Shown piece by piece: positions 12,201 through 25,466 of a stretch of 64,000 nucleotides of DNA (positions are counted from its first letter, which is position 1; each line of letters opens with the position of its first letter). The position numbers were made by a program, and so were the translations under genes. The notes beneath the pieces are model-generated. The model was given only the letters and a program-made list of their open reading frames with translations, did no database searches and was not told the origin of the DNA. The stretch covers positions 62,001 through 126,000 of the forward strand of contig JAXRKN010000025.1 of assembly GCA_038502055.1 (NCBI GenBank). The letters run 5' to 3'. The stretch is from Tanytarsus gracilentus. Its lineage: Eukaryota; Arthropoda; Insecta; Diptera; Chironomidae.

Positions 12201-15200
12201 TTTTTCATCTCAAAACTTTTTTGAAATCCGAATTCGATGTTAATTAATAAATAAAGAAGAAATGAAGAGGAACACTGAAATAACTTTTTGAAATGATGGC
12301 AATTAATGGCGATTTGGAATTTTTTTCCTTCTTTTCGTAAATGGAAGCAAAGTAAATGGAGATGGTGAAGAAATTGATGATAATTAAACAATAAATCATC
12401 TGCCAAAAGGCCATAAATAAAATCAATTAAATTCATAAATTTACTTGGGCTGGGTTCTGGCCGAGAAGTGATACTAATGTTAAATACCGAGCAACGATGA
12501 AAGATTTTAAATTTTGACAATTTTAAATTAATTTTTAAAACAACTATTCGGATGATTCCTCTAACTAACCAACACTTCTTTTACATAAATTGGAAGATTT
12601 TAAGAGATAGAAAATATAGTGATGGAATTTTCAGCTGTATGTTTGGAGGGCATACAAAAGCAAAAGGAGAAAATTTAATGAAAATTGAACTGAGAAACAA
12701 TGTCATATCAAGTTAGATATTATTCAAACTTGACCATTAACTCAGAAAGTTCGTTATTTTAACACGTGCTTTTTATAAAGAACATTTAGACAGAAATTTT
12801 CAGCTGAAAATTCCATCCGTATGTTTTCCATCCTAAAAAATTAACTCATTAAAATGAATATTATATTCGTACTCCACAATTTATGTTCGCTCTTTTATGT
12901 CTGCACATGAATGAAAAATTAATCTCGTGAAATTTATTAGCACAGTTGTAAACTTACAGGTTGTTATTAATAATATTTCTCCTTTGCTTGTGCGCCTTTT
13001 TTTTGATTAATAAGTCGATTTTTTCCCGGGAGACGAACGAAGTGCAAATTAATTAAAATGAATTCGGTAAGAATAAAAAATTTTTGATTAATCGTGGAGT
13101 TGAAATTAATTTTAAGTGATTGGTGGCAATTATTTGAAAAAGGTGCAAATTTATTTTCTGCTTTTGAGACAGCACTTTAATATTTCTAAATGGAGATATT
13201 TTTATGCCATACTTCACAGCTCTATAAAAAAGATTTCATTACTCATTTACTTAATCATCGACACAAAATGAGCTCATTCAGTTAAATCGATTTCATTAAA
13301 TGATATTTTAATATTTAATAAATGCCAACAAATCATGCTAGAAAAAAAAATTCAAAATCAATCTTTTAAATCAATCTGACTCGCTTTGTCGGAACACTTC
13401 TCTGTGAAACTGCGAACGTCAATTGATACGTCAATCAAAATACAATTCAGTCTCGCACGACTGCAATTGATCCCGCAAGAAAATGTTCGAGCATTATTTA
13501 ATATTTTTTTATTTTATATTATTATATCTGAGCAATTGTTTCTGTCGAAAAATAAAGGTATCAATTTAAACAGAAGATTCAACAAAAAAAGATAATTATC
13601 CGGCACAAAAAACGATTCAAATTTATGCGCGAAAACTCGACTAAGGAAAAAGCTCGACAACAATCAGCAGAAGTTGCAAAGAAGTCACAAAGCCGTAAAT
13701 TAGCATTTCTTAATCCGAGTCACATTAATAAATATTATCAAGAGACAAAAAGTTTATAAGTGCCACCAATCGAGAAACAAAAAAGTGTCTTGCCGCGAGA
13801 TGAGGTCAAAAGAGAGAGATAGCAAAAGCTGATACTATAACCTTAAATTACACATCATAAATTTTTTAAAATTTACATTACTTTTCATGTGAAACTCTTT
13901 TTTTTTAATTTATGGATAATATTATGATACGAATTTTGCTCCTTCTTCGTTAAACGAACTTGCGGCTCCTCATTTTTTGGTACTGACCATCTAGTCATCC
14001 GAAAAAAGAGAGCCGAAAAGATATACATTCAATTCATGGCTTAATGTCAAAATTAATGGCTCATATTTTATCATTTTCGACTTATTGGATTTTAAATACG
14101 TGGCGGATGAAAAAAATCCTCCAGCGCTCTCAGAGAAAATTTCAATTTGAAATTTTTCTTTCAGCTTGATTACATATCGATAAAAATGAGTCAATATTTA
14201 ATTGAAAGCCAGCAGCGGATTCTCGTTACTATTCATAGTTTTATTTCTTAAAAACTAAAATAAATTTGATAATGAACTTTAAATATTAATTATCCACTTA
14301 ATACACGTTAAATATTTCACTTTAGTACGTTGTGCAAAGTTGCCAGAAATTGTTTTCAATGCTTCGACAAAGATGTCACTTTACGTCATAAACATATGTT
14401 TAAAAGCAACTAAAAATATTCAAAAATAATTTTAATAATTAAAAAGAAAAATGAAGCTAAGAAGGCACGTTTTACGAGTGAATGGGATCCATGTCAATAT
14501 ATCATTAATATTTTCCTTTAAACCAAAAGTGACAATGACAAGGCTTGAAAATGTGTCTGCTTATAGATTAAATATTGACAGCACATGTGTCAATTCATTC
14601 AGTTGATAGAAAAATGAAATTACTCATGAAGATACGTGGAATAAACAAAACTGACTGATTTGTTGAAAAAAATTATAAATTTATAATTTTATACGCGAGT
14701 CGAGTTTTAAATTACCAAACAGTCAGCGGAGTTAATTGATTGCACTCAACAAAAAAAAGAGAGAAAAAATAACAAAAGCGACAACAGCGAAGCAGCAAGA
14801 AGCGACAGCGACGATGAGAAGAATTTATGTCGCATTAGTATGCATTTGACATTTCACATATTTCAAATAAATTTTATGGTCGGTTGTCACACAAAACATT
14901 CTCTCTCGGTTTCATCATCACATGTACATTTATCTTCACTCCCTGCCATGCCTTTTTGCTACTATTTTCGAAAGTTTTTTCAAGTGTGTCTGAAAAAGTT
15001 TAATACATATCAATCCTGAAGTGTGCTGAAAGGATTATTACTCTAAAAATTAAAGCAAAGGGGTTAAAATACAGCAGCTTTAAAAACTCTTTTCTTTTAA
15101 TTTAATTTTATAATTTATAGTTTCATTTCATCCATTCTTTCTTCTCAATGTCCTAAAAGTCGTGTAAGGTATTTTAGTATTGATGTGATCGGTTGTGACT

Positions 15201-18200
15201 TCTTTTCATAAAAGCCGCAAAGAGAGAAATAAAAAGAAGAAAGTCAATAATGATTGAAATATACATTTTAAGTTCAAAAAATTTAGTAAAAAAATTCTAA
15301 TGATAAAACCTAAACTTTAAAATTAATTTTAAACCACAGATGAAATTTTATTTGTATCCGCTGAAAAGTGTTATTTATACAACATAAAAGCGGCAAAATG
15401 TGCCTTTAATCCTTGCAAATGTGCCATAAATTATATTTTCTTGGTTGCTCTCGCTTCAATCATACTGTTGCCATTCACATGCTACTCTAATAAGCTCATT
15501 TGTGAGTGTATTTTAATAATCTTTTGTGACATTTTAAAGGAAATTTGCTGTTTTTAGTGGGAAACAGATTTAACAGAACTGAGAATAATATTGATGTATT
15601 GATGCAATTCAATATTTAGGCGGATTTTTTTATTAAGAAAGAATTAAGAGATTTTTGTTAACATTTTATCTTCTATATTTTTTAAAAGTAAGCTTTACTA
15701 CACTTGTATTATAAAAATATTATAATTTTTAATTTATATTAATTTTATTTCATTCTAATTTCAAAAATGTCTTTTATTTTATTTTCATCGAGTAATGCCC
15801 CGCGATAAAATGTGTCACGATTTAATTTTATGTATACTAAAATTGGTCGAAGATGGTCATTTTGATGGAAAACTGAATGGTTCCGTCACCAACAGTAAAT
15901 AACAATCATGATAACTAACAAAAAGAAGAATCGAAAGAGTAGCAATATCCATCGATTATTTTTGTCATGGCCGTGCCTTCTCTTTCAAATGCAAGATGAA
16001 AAAGACCCCGACCGATAAATTCTTTCATTGAATTGAGAACCAAAAGAAATAAAATAGGAGACGATTATATGAAGTTTAATATAATCTAGAAAATATCACT
16101 TTAAAATTTGCCGACCGAATTCTAAATTCATTTTTTTAGAAATCAGACATCAATGGAATATTTTGATTTACGAAAAATTTACAAAAGTTTTGGATATTTT
16201 GAAACAAAATGAATTTTATAAATTTTAATTTTATTTTTAAATAAACTTTAAACGTGTGTAAGAGGGTTGTGGTTACTTTATTCTTTTCTTGAAAAAATTT
16301 AATTTCACTTTCTATATCTAATTAAATTATTTTATACAAACATTTTACTAACAAATTAAAAATCCTATCGTGGAGGTTAATGAATCATTTTGTCAGTTCT
16401 AATGAGCACTTAATGTCAACCAACCTCAATGGGCCCTCACAATTAAACTGCTCTGTGATTAATAATTACATTTTTATGTGAATTATTCATAAACACAAAA
16501 TTGCATCTATTATATGGGTTCCATTCGCTAATGATGATGGTAGTGGAGTCTGTCAGTGATAATTTAGCTTCATATTCGAATATTTTATTGCTTTTGTGAA
16601 ACTTGAAATATTTTTCCACTTATTTTTATTTTAATGCTTCGCAATAAAGCACCTTGTGCGATTATAAACAGCTTGTCATAAATTTGTTAAATGCTTTAAT
16701 ACTCCGCGACCTGACTCGCAGGCTTAATATTCAATCGGCGATGTGGAAATTAGCAACCGCCGAGCGATTGCTGTTTGTGGGAACGAATAATTTTTTCCAA
16801 CTCTCTCACACGTCTAATTTATCGCTTTAATGGCATTTTTATTGATTTATTAAACGAATAACGCAATGAAAAATTAGAGGCGAAACTTTTATTCATAACG
16901 ATTTTATTTTATATGCATTTTTTAGTAACAAGCAGGTTTGTTTGAAGAGATTTTAGGTTTTATTCAATTTAATCTGAATTGACTAATAATGAATTTCACT
17001 AATTATTTGAATCAATTATTTTTACGTCAATCATAAAACATTTTAGTTCACAATTCACACTTTTCAAATACGATAGGAAGCGGTAACTGTACAACATAAC
17101 GCTAAGGAGGGGAGTCTAGCAACATTAAAACTAGAAATGTTTATGCAAGTGTGAAAGAAAAATTTAATTTATCGATATTTTAATTTCATTTTTCAGACAT
17201 TGCATACAACAGCTCGTAATAAGATTTATGAACGAGAGAGAATTTAATGCCAAGAGTCATAAATAACGAGACATTTTTTCCCAATTATATTAACAATTTG
17301 TGTTAGTGCACTCATTTTTTTACGAAAGCGAGAGTAATAAAAATTGAAATTATTGTCTCCAATTTTTATGCCTCATTCATTTTTTGCTTTGAACTTTAAC
17401 GAATCTTTTCAAAGTGAGTTCGTAATGATTTATGGAATTAGTTTCCGTTTAGAGCAGTTCAGCTGAATATATGTGTTGAGTCCGAAAACAGAGGAATATA
17501 CAATATATAAAAAAATCGCCAAACAGAGTCATAAATAAAATGATTTAGAGGCGAGTAAATTTTTTGATTTACGACCTCGTGCAATGTGTTTGATCACTTT
17601 TGAACATAAACAACAACAGCAACAACAACATAATCGGCTGATGGAGACTCACACACATTGACACTGCGGAAAGATGTAGAGAAAGATTAATTTTATAATT
17701 TATTGAGCGAAACTTTTTATTCAAGTGATGGAAAAAAATTATTGAACTTAAGTAACTTAATTTAAGTTGAATTAGATGGAAATTTAATTTAATTTGTCAA
17801 GTTAATTTGGAAGTTTGATTACAAACTCGTGGAATTAGGCAAATTACTTTGATCATTTGCTGGTGAACAGAGTAACTTTAAAACATTTTCTTATAAAAAT
17901 TCACAGAATCAAAATATTTTTTAAAATTCATTGTTCTTCTTCTTGATTTCTCATATACTTTAGTAGAACTCATTGGATTTTGCGAGTCGAATTAATTAAT
18001 TATTAAAATTTACATGGTGATTTGCTCTGATCACTTTACATTTATTTATCTTGAGTAGAGATCATGAAAAATTGCTGTTAATGAACGCAAAGCGGACACA
18101 CACATATTTTTGTAAGGTAGCCTGTGATCGAAAAATAACAGAGAGACACAATAAGAAGATATTTCAATAATTAATGAGGACGTGAATATAAAAAATGAAA

Positions 18201-21200
18201 CGATTTGATTTTAATCAGACTGAAAATGTGTCGGATTATTAATGGAATGGAATAATGAAAGTGGCGGCCGATTTCGGAATAAAATTAAATTCATTTATAA
18301 TTCTTTACTCTGTGTTTAAAAGAGTGTTTATAAAAAATGAGCCTAAAGTGTTTTGGGGTTTACCATCGTTTAAACGCGTTTTATTAATGTTCAAAAATTT
18401 ATAATTCATTTTTTAAATGTAATCAAAATTTTATTTTAATTCCCAGTAATTTTTTTCTAAATGCCGCCAATTGTCATAAGAGAGAAAAATTTATGTGCAG
18501 CATTAAAGCTATAAAGCTTCTCCATAAACACATATTTATGTATGGGCTATTACTAGCGAAGGCACAAAGTGTTATATGTGAAATGAAAACGAGACATTCA
18601 CATTATCACGAAGAATATAGAGCGTAAATGGCCTGAGCAATGAAATGGGAAAATATGAGCAGCATTTTATGGTCCCACACTATACACTCTACGCCGAATG
18701 GAAAATTTATAAACATAATTTATGATGGCTATAAAAAATAATAATGCTGTTGCCTTTCCACCATATCGACTCAAAAAAGTTACTCAGCACTCGAACGAAA
18801 AAATTCTTCCACACATTTATAAAATATATATCTTTTATATTTATTAAGCATGTTTGCTGTCAAAAATCTGTTTTCATAAATTAGTAATGTGCTTAGGTCG
18901 ATGAGAATGATGTTGTTCATGTTGATACAAATATGAGAAGACATTAAAATGTAGTTAAGTACAATTACTAACGAGAAATGAGTGGACGAGGCCAACAAAA
19001 AATCATGTATGGCTTTATTAAGCTAGATGATGAAAAAGATCAAGTTTAAAGTATGTGTGTGGGATTCACTATTTTTAGTGAAGTAATTATTAATAGCGCT
19101 TTTTCATAAAAGGATTTTATAATACAAATTTGAGCTTTTTATTGCCGGTAGAACTGAAAATCATGGTGTTAATTGGGTGCGATCGTAAATGATACCAAAT
19201 TTATTTACAGTAAAATATTTTTAAAAATTTTAAACGTTTGATTCAAAATTAACATCCAACAGCTTTACCACACAACAATCACTCATCATGAATATCAATA
19301 ATCTTAATTGATGATTCATTAAAATTTTCATTCATCACTTTTATCATTTGCTACGTAGATAAGTAAAAAATTTGTGTCAGTACTCTCTCTGTATAATACA
19401 CTAGAGTCAAACATTTCATAAATAAATTTGTGATAAGTCATGAAAGTTGAGTGATTTTATTCTTATTATTTCATATTTCATTTAATTTAATAATCAATCT
19501 TCCGATGATTTTGATACGGTTGTTTGGCATGATGATTTTTAATTCATTAATCAATTTTTTGGGTGTCCGTTTGAAGTTGTTTAAAAAAGATTTAAACCCG
19601 TTTTTTGTGTAAGAGCAAAAATAAATTGAATAATTAAAAATTTAGGCACAAAAACTTCTCATTTCTCACCAATCTTGGTGGGTATTCTTCCAAAAACCAC
19701 AACGTAGCATTTTAATTTTTTTAAAGTTTCCTTTTTCATAAATTATCGACACGACCGTCACCAGAAAAAAAATAATTAAAAATTAACAACCAAATCGTGG
19801 CTATAAATCTTCGTTCGTCTCTAAAAAGTTTTCATTTATAACTAAAGATACTCTCTGAATCCGTTATTATGATCAAAGAAATTAAAATTCTATGAATGAA
19901 ATTAAGATATTAAAAAAAGATTTTTTCGAAGGTTAATTAATAAAAACTATAAAAATTAAACTATCGATACATAAATCAATCAAATGACTAAGTTTTAACA
20001 GCATTTGAGTATGATCAAAAAATAGGAAATTGTTTTGACGCGTTACACATCATAAATGAAGGGTCGATTTTTCTTACTCTCATATAACGTCTTGTAGTCA
20101 TACAATATTTTAACGAGTTCGAGTCGTAAAAATTCAGAGACAGAAGAAATTGAGTCTTTAGAAATCTAAATTAATGTTAAGCAAATGCCGACAATCGGAG
20201 AGTCATAAAAATGAGAATTATTTAATTTTTTTCTCCTCTTTTGAATAATTTATTCAGAGCTTAAAGCTTAATTTATTCGCTCGTAATCAATACAAAATAA
20301 CTCTTTTTCTTCCGCTCGAATATGTCACATTAAATGTTATTATCGTTAAAGTTATGGCCTTTGAATCAACATAAAGTTCATGTTTTTATGACTCGCATGC
20401 AATATAGAATCCCCAAGTCATGTTGACTGTGATATTTATATGTGAATATTTTTAAGCGTGTGTTTGAGAAGGAATAACTCAAGTTTCAAAATTTACATCG
20501 ATATTTAAAAAATTTATTTAAGTCCATTAATTTATAAAAGTTTATTTCTTTTTTCCTTTAAAATAATTTAAATTGTTATAAAACTTGTGTTTTTTCTGAC
20601 AAATTTCCATTTTATTTTGTATAAAATAATTTTTTTGCTTGAGTTTGTGTCATTTATAAATATCATTTCAATTTTTGTTATTTGCTAATAAATTACACCA
20701 CTTGATTAGCATAGAAATTATTTTTTTCTGCTAACAAAGTGAAATATGCTTCTGAGTATCATGTTGCAATTTCTGCATAAAAATCACTCACAGTTGCTTA
20801 CGATTATTAGTTCTAGTTGCAAATTCTATTTTCTCCTAGCCATGAGTTATTAACTTTTAAGCCATAACGAATAAGGTGCAACCATTCAAAAGAAAAATGT
20901 TTTTCTGCATAAATCAAAGTAATAACAAATCATGGAAAAAATATTCATGAGAAAGGTGAAGGAAACAATATGCAAAGAATAATGTTGTTGAGTAATAACT
21001 TAAAAGTGGAATTTTTTTTATCGAATTATTTCATCAATTTTTTGTGTAAATTATTTTGCGCTGCTGAAATTTTTTCAACGAATTTTGGTGTGACTAATTT
21101 ATTGCGTTAAGTAGCTCGAGAAACGATAAATTTATGACGGGGCATTGACTCGCATGATGTAAAATGCTACTGTGCTGTTGATGGTGAACGAATCATGAAT

Positions 21201-22729
21201 TATCAGCAGAACATTCTTATCCACTATGCAAGACATTCGATTTGGAGATGGCATGATGTGTTTCCCAAATTTTGACAGAAAGAGAGAAAGAAGACTCACA
21301 CATACAGAATAACTTAATTTAATATTGTAGTATCCTCTAAAATTTGGCATGGCCTAGAATTAAATTTTAGGATCAATTATGAAAAAATTAACGTTTAAGA
21401 ATAATTTTTTTAACGAGCAATTATTAACACCTTATGAAACATTAAAAAAACTTAAAAACTATTACCAAATCAATTTTCCAATATTTTTTGATCGACGGAT
21501 AGTTTTTTTAGTAATGTTGTAACTAAAATATTTTAGTCCACACAAGGTGTGGTAACGCTTATATGCTCGTGATTCCGTCCGTCCGTTCCTTCGACAACTC
21601 GGCCCCTGGACCAGCTAGAGACTTCGGGTTTTCGCCAGATGATAGGTCTCAGGGTCTTTATTAGCCCTAAGTGTATATAATTTTTTGGGTCGTGCCATGG
21701 ACCGCCATAATTTTCATTTTAATACAAATTTTCTCTTTTCAAAGTTCCTCTACTGGATGTTATTTCTTTCGCTGGAAGTTAGTTTGAAAGGGAAGATAAA
21801 GGGGAGTCTAAAAAGGAAGCTTAAAGAGGAAGCCAAAAGGGAAGCCAAAGGTGAAGCCAAAAGCTTCCCTTAAAAATATTTCAACTTATGCTTCTCTTTG
21901 GGCTTCCCCAAAAAAAAAGGTTTTCCATAAGGCTTCCCCATATTTATATTTCCAATACTGATCTGTTACAAGTGGGTTTTGAAACATTTTTTAATATTTA
22001 ATGAACATTTTCTTTGGGAAAATGAAATTTTTACGACTCCCTTAGTAATTAAAAAACTATTGATAGGCCAAATCCCAGTAGCATTTTTGTCCCTTGTCAA
22101 AATGTGCAAACTACAGACAAAACATATTTAGTTTAGGTAGTAGAAAATAAATATCTTGAGTTATGAAAGAAAAATAAATTTAATTTAGTCGAGAAAGAGC
22201 AAAATGAAGTGAGTTGAAATGTTGTTGTCGACAGCGACGGCTACGACGAACGAATTAATTTCATTGCTCCGATGGAAGTTCTCGACATGAAGCTTATGCA
22301 TGAATAATTGATCAGCAGAGAGTGCGTGATAGCACTTCGTTAAAATATTTTCAATGAGCGAGAGAGCTTGGATGATTAAAATTGAAATTTCTGACACGAA
22401 ATTGTGAAAAAAATTAACGTTCATTTGAAGGAGAGAGAGAGAGAGAGATGCTAAATAAGCATGAAAACATAAAGTGGCTGTCAGGAGTGTCAAATAAAAA
22501 AATACATGGAACATATCGAATTAATTGCTACTACGCGCGTGAGCGTGTTCATATAACCATTGGCGCAGATCTCAACAGGTTGCTGAATATAATTTTATGT
22601 ATTGGATGATTGACAACTTACTGATGCGGTCGTGGGCGATAAATAATCTGGAGTGATGTAGTGATTTTGATTATTATTGTTGTTGTTATTATTACTGTTA
22701 ACTGAACTCAACATTTCTGACATTTTCAT
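9204..22729 (-). CDS. elB: elbow B (elB) NET-family zinc-finger protein, 3 coding exons
   Basis: Coding exons on the minus strand are 22729-22622 (36 codons), 10479-9641 and 9570-9204 (stop TAA at 9206-9204), giving a predicted 437 aa. Splice sites are clean: donor GTAAGT at 22621, acceptor ACAG at 10480, donor GTAAGT at 9640, acceptor ACAG at 9571. Seen in order: Asn run, YITPDYLSP (about residues 23-31), SPLALLAQTC from about residue 40, FKPYE at 95-99, Cys-rich CRDPYCTGC and CPPGCTC, then one atypical C2H2 finger (C317, C327, H340, H345), and a C-terminus with LSPLSSARYHPY and ALYGPRMG. The order and spacing are those of NET proteins (Noc, Elbow, Tlp-1), nuclear corepressor-linked regulators of appendage, eye and tracheal patterning in flies; FKPY is the family's Groucho-binding motif. 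It is called elB rather than noc because the second NET gene here matches noc better. The second intron falls just before the first zinc Cys. Confidence 0.9.
10480..22621 (-). other. elB: elB intron 1, about 12.1 kb; no coding exon recognised
   Basis: This AT-rich stretch holds no protein gene I can support; the ORFs in it are short and unlike known proteins. It contains one truncated copy of the palindromic-end repeat family (21535-21988) and five of the 13 GCCATAAA octamers counted in the window (10566, 11581, 11754, 12410, 15423). Its length, against a 70-bp second intron in the same gene, suggests enhancers. That is inference. Confidence 0.7.
21535..21988 (+). mobile_element. Helentron/DINE-like element, copy 3, trimmed ends, inside elB intron 1
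   Basis: It carries the same core (ACAAGGTGTGGTAACGC, CTCGGCCCCTGGACCAGC, the block around the ATGGACCGCCATAA motif) and ends AGTGGGTTTTGAAACATT. The left end lacks the GCGTAACC part and the right end lacks the GCGGCAACACCCACG hairpin, so both terminal palindromes are reduced. Instead of the 17-bp minisatellite it has a short array of GAAGCCAAAAGG-like units at about 21818-21866. Confidence 0.65.
22622..22729 (-). CDS. elB: elB first coding exon (36 codons)
   Basis: This exon was found by searching for the conserved NET N-terminal peptide. The minus strand reads ATG at 22729-22727 (a second in-frame ATG at 22723), eight Asn codons, then YITPDYLSPTTAS, and meets GTAAGTTG at 22621. The phase is 0, matching the 10479 exon, which starts TTT GAT TCA AAA. 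noc has the same design: YLQPDYMSP, then an intron in the same phase at the same place. The pairing across 12.1 kb is inferred from peptide homology and splice phase, not from transcript data. Confidence 0.85.
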
Positions 22730-23659
22730 TTTCAACTCGTGTGTGTTTTTCCTATGTTGTTGATATTGATTTGATTTGGTGTCGCTTTTATGTCACATTA
22801 ATTTTCTGCTGCTGTTTCTTCGATATTTCTATTTCCTCACACTACTGTGTACTTATGATTTTTTTTTCTTGAACGGTAGCACTTACTATTTGTCACTCAC
22901 TTGAAGTACACATTTGAGATTGATATGATTTGATAAATTTGCCTTCAACATTGACAAAGAACATTAAACTATTATTTGAGCTTGATTGGGGAAATTTTAT
23001 CACTTTATTTTTTGTCTTTGAGTCACTGAGTGAAAACTTTAACAATCATGCATTCTTTAGTAATTTTTTACTGGATTTTGCCAACATTAATGACAAAATA
23101 AACTTTTACATCACTTTAATCCTCTTTAATGACTCCTTTATAAGTGGGTAATAATGATGATGTCACACTTTTAATCGTAAGTTGAAATAATTTTTCTCCC
23201 ACTTTACTTGGTTAATTTTATGCAACAGCACACATTTTGATAATAATAATCCTTAGGCATGATGGCCACGGTGACTGTTAATCCAACTGAATTAAAATTG
23301 TGTTTTCTTTTGCTGAAGCTTGAATAATTTTTTCTTTCTTTCTTTCTTTAATTAATGACTCTTTGACTCGCGCACATACTTTGTACTCGAAATAAATAAA
23401 TAACTTTCACTGCAGCGTCTAAAATTGCTGTTTTTCTGCCTGAAATAACATTTTATTTATGCTCACAATAGGAGGAAAATTTTAAAGCAGAGTTCGAGTG
23501 TCTGTCATAAATTTTTACAGACACAAAAAAACTTGATGACGATGTCGTTAATTTAAATTGCATAGAAAATTAATTGCTTTTAGTTCTATTTTCGCGGTTT
23601 TTTACACACAAACGTTCGCGATAAACAAATTAAGCTTTTATTTCTTCTTCTGAGATGTC

Positions 23660-23830
23660 CAAGATATATCGTACAGTGTTTACAACAACTCGACAGCAAC
23701 TGAACTCGAGGCATTTGTTATTTTTTCTCGTTTCTCTCTTCGAAGATTATTCTCTCTCTTTCTCTCTCTTGTTATTTGAGAGCGGTATTAGAGATTTTTC
23801 TCTCTCTCTCTCTCAAGTTCGAAATTGGAA
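23660..23830 (-). promoter_or_regulatory. candidate elB core promoter (GAGA tracts plus Initiator)
   Basis: Read on the minus strand, dense GAGAG tracts at about 23815-23745 are followed by an Initiator-like TTCAGTTG with its +1 A at 23701. A partial match to a downstream promoter element (GTACG, 4 of 5 positions) falls at +28. This is the usual design of paused promoters of fly developmental regulators. The implied 5'UTR before the ATG at 22729 is about 970 nt. It rests on short degenerate motifs, so it is only a candidate. Confidence 0.3.
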
Positions 23831-24428
23831 ACTTTAAAGAGAAAGAGAGTCATAAAAAGATTTTTATTATTATATGGCACATCCACGCTGTGACTTTAAT
23901 GGTAATAAAAAACGTCTTGCGTTACAAATCTTTCAACCATTGTCTCGCATTGTTGGGTGTTTATTACACACTCTTAATTTTATTACCTTCTCTTCATCTC
24001 TCTTCTTTCTCGCTGTCATCATGAATGAGATTGAATCATGCGCAGACATGAACTCCATGCTCGTAAGGAAATAAATAAATGAGATTTTACAACAAGATTC
24101 ATTAGCTACTTGAGATGTCTCAAGAAACGACACACTGTCATCAACAGTCGACAACGTAAATGTGCTAAGAGACATAGCGAATGAAAAGTGAATTCTAGGC
24201 AAACAATGATAAATGATTTTTAATTAAATTTATTTCAAGGGGCAGGAATGATGGATTTCTTATTTTTCGTTTAAAAAATAATTTTTTGCTAATAAATCTA
24301 TAAACGGGAAAAAGTCGTCTAATGAGATTGAGAAATACTTTTTTCTTGCACTTCTCCACTAAGAAATTTATCATCATTAACTGCACTGACACTTTTCTTC
24401 TTATTGTCGCTTTCATCATCGTCGCCAC

Positions 24429-25458
24429 TAGGGATCCTCACGGGGTCCCCGGGGATCCCCGTTGTCTTTCCCCGTCCCCGTCCCCGGATTTTTGACGGGG
24501 AATCCCCGGGGAAAAATTTAGTAATAAACTTAAGTGAAAGACAAACTTTGAGGCTAAAATATTTGAAAAAAATTAATTTCAAAATATAAGTTTTCCATTT
24601 CTAAATAAAACATCATCAACGTACTGATTGAAGCTCATAATAAAATAAAACAATTGAACAATTTATCACAAAAACTACAAAAATTACTCAAGTATAGCCT
24701 ATTTTAATTTGCAGAATTAATTAATTCTAATTTTAAAAATTTATTGGCGATTGTCAGAAACCTTCTTTTAATCACATCTTTAAGTCCTTTTAGTTTTTTT
24801 TAAAAAAAATTTAATTACAGTTAAAGTTATGAAAATATTATGAACAAAGGAGAGTTTCAAAATAGACATGTGGTGATGGATAAAAAAAATTAGAACGAGA
24901 AATTTCTTATTCATCGCTTGATTTTCTTTAATTGATATTAAAAATAATTAACTTCACCTAAAGAATGCCTAAATTTTTTTATTTCAATTTTCAAAGTTTT
25001 TTTAAGAGTCAGTAATAGTGTAAACAAAAAACTTTGAAAATATAAATAAAAAAATTAACGCATTCTTAAGATGACATTAACTTTAATATTAATTGGATAA
25101 AAATGAATTGGAAAAGTATTTTTAAGAATTTTTAACTTCAATATTTATAGGGAAAATCAAGCGCTGAATAAAAAGTTACTAACTCTTAAAATTTTTAAAT
25201 CATGTGCATTTAATTTTTTTGCCATTTTGCATTGTAGTTTTTGCATAAATGAATTATTATTTTGTGACATTATTGATTTGAAGTCTTAAAATGAAAAAAA
25301 AATCATATTTAGTCTTTAACTTTAAATTTTTTTAAGATTTTTGGGTTAAAAACGGTCTTTAGTTCGTCCCCGTCCCCGTCCCCGGGGATCCCCGGGGAAG
25401 AGCGTTTTCATCCCCGGGGTCCCCGAAATCCCATTCCCCGGGGAATCGAGGATCCCTA
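24429..25458. mobile_element. hAT-like MITE, 1030 bp, 8-bp target duplication GTCGCCAC
   Basis: Terminal inverted repeats TAGGGATCCTC (24429-24439) and GAGGATCCCTA (25448-25458) are flanked by exact 8-bp direct repeats GTCGCCAC at 24421-24428 and 25459-25466. The TIR start TAGGG and the 8-bp duplication are hAT features. About 80-100 bp at each end is packed with CCCCGGGGATCCCCG-type palindromes, while the middle is AT-rich with no transposase ORF. It must be mobilised by a transposase elsewhere. Confidence 0.88.
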
Positions 25459-25466
25459 GTCGCCAC

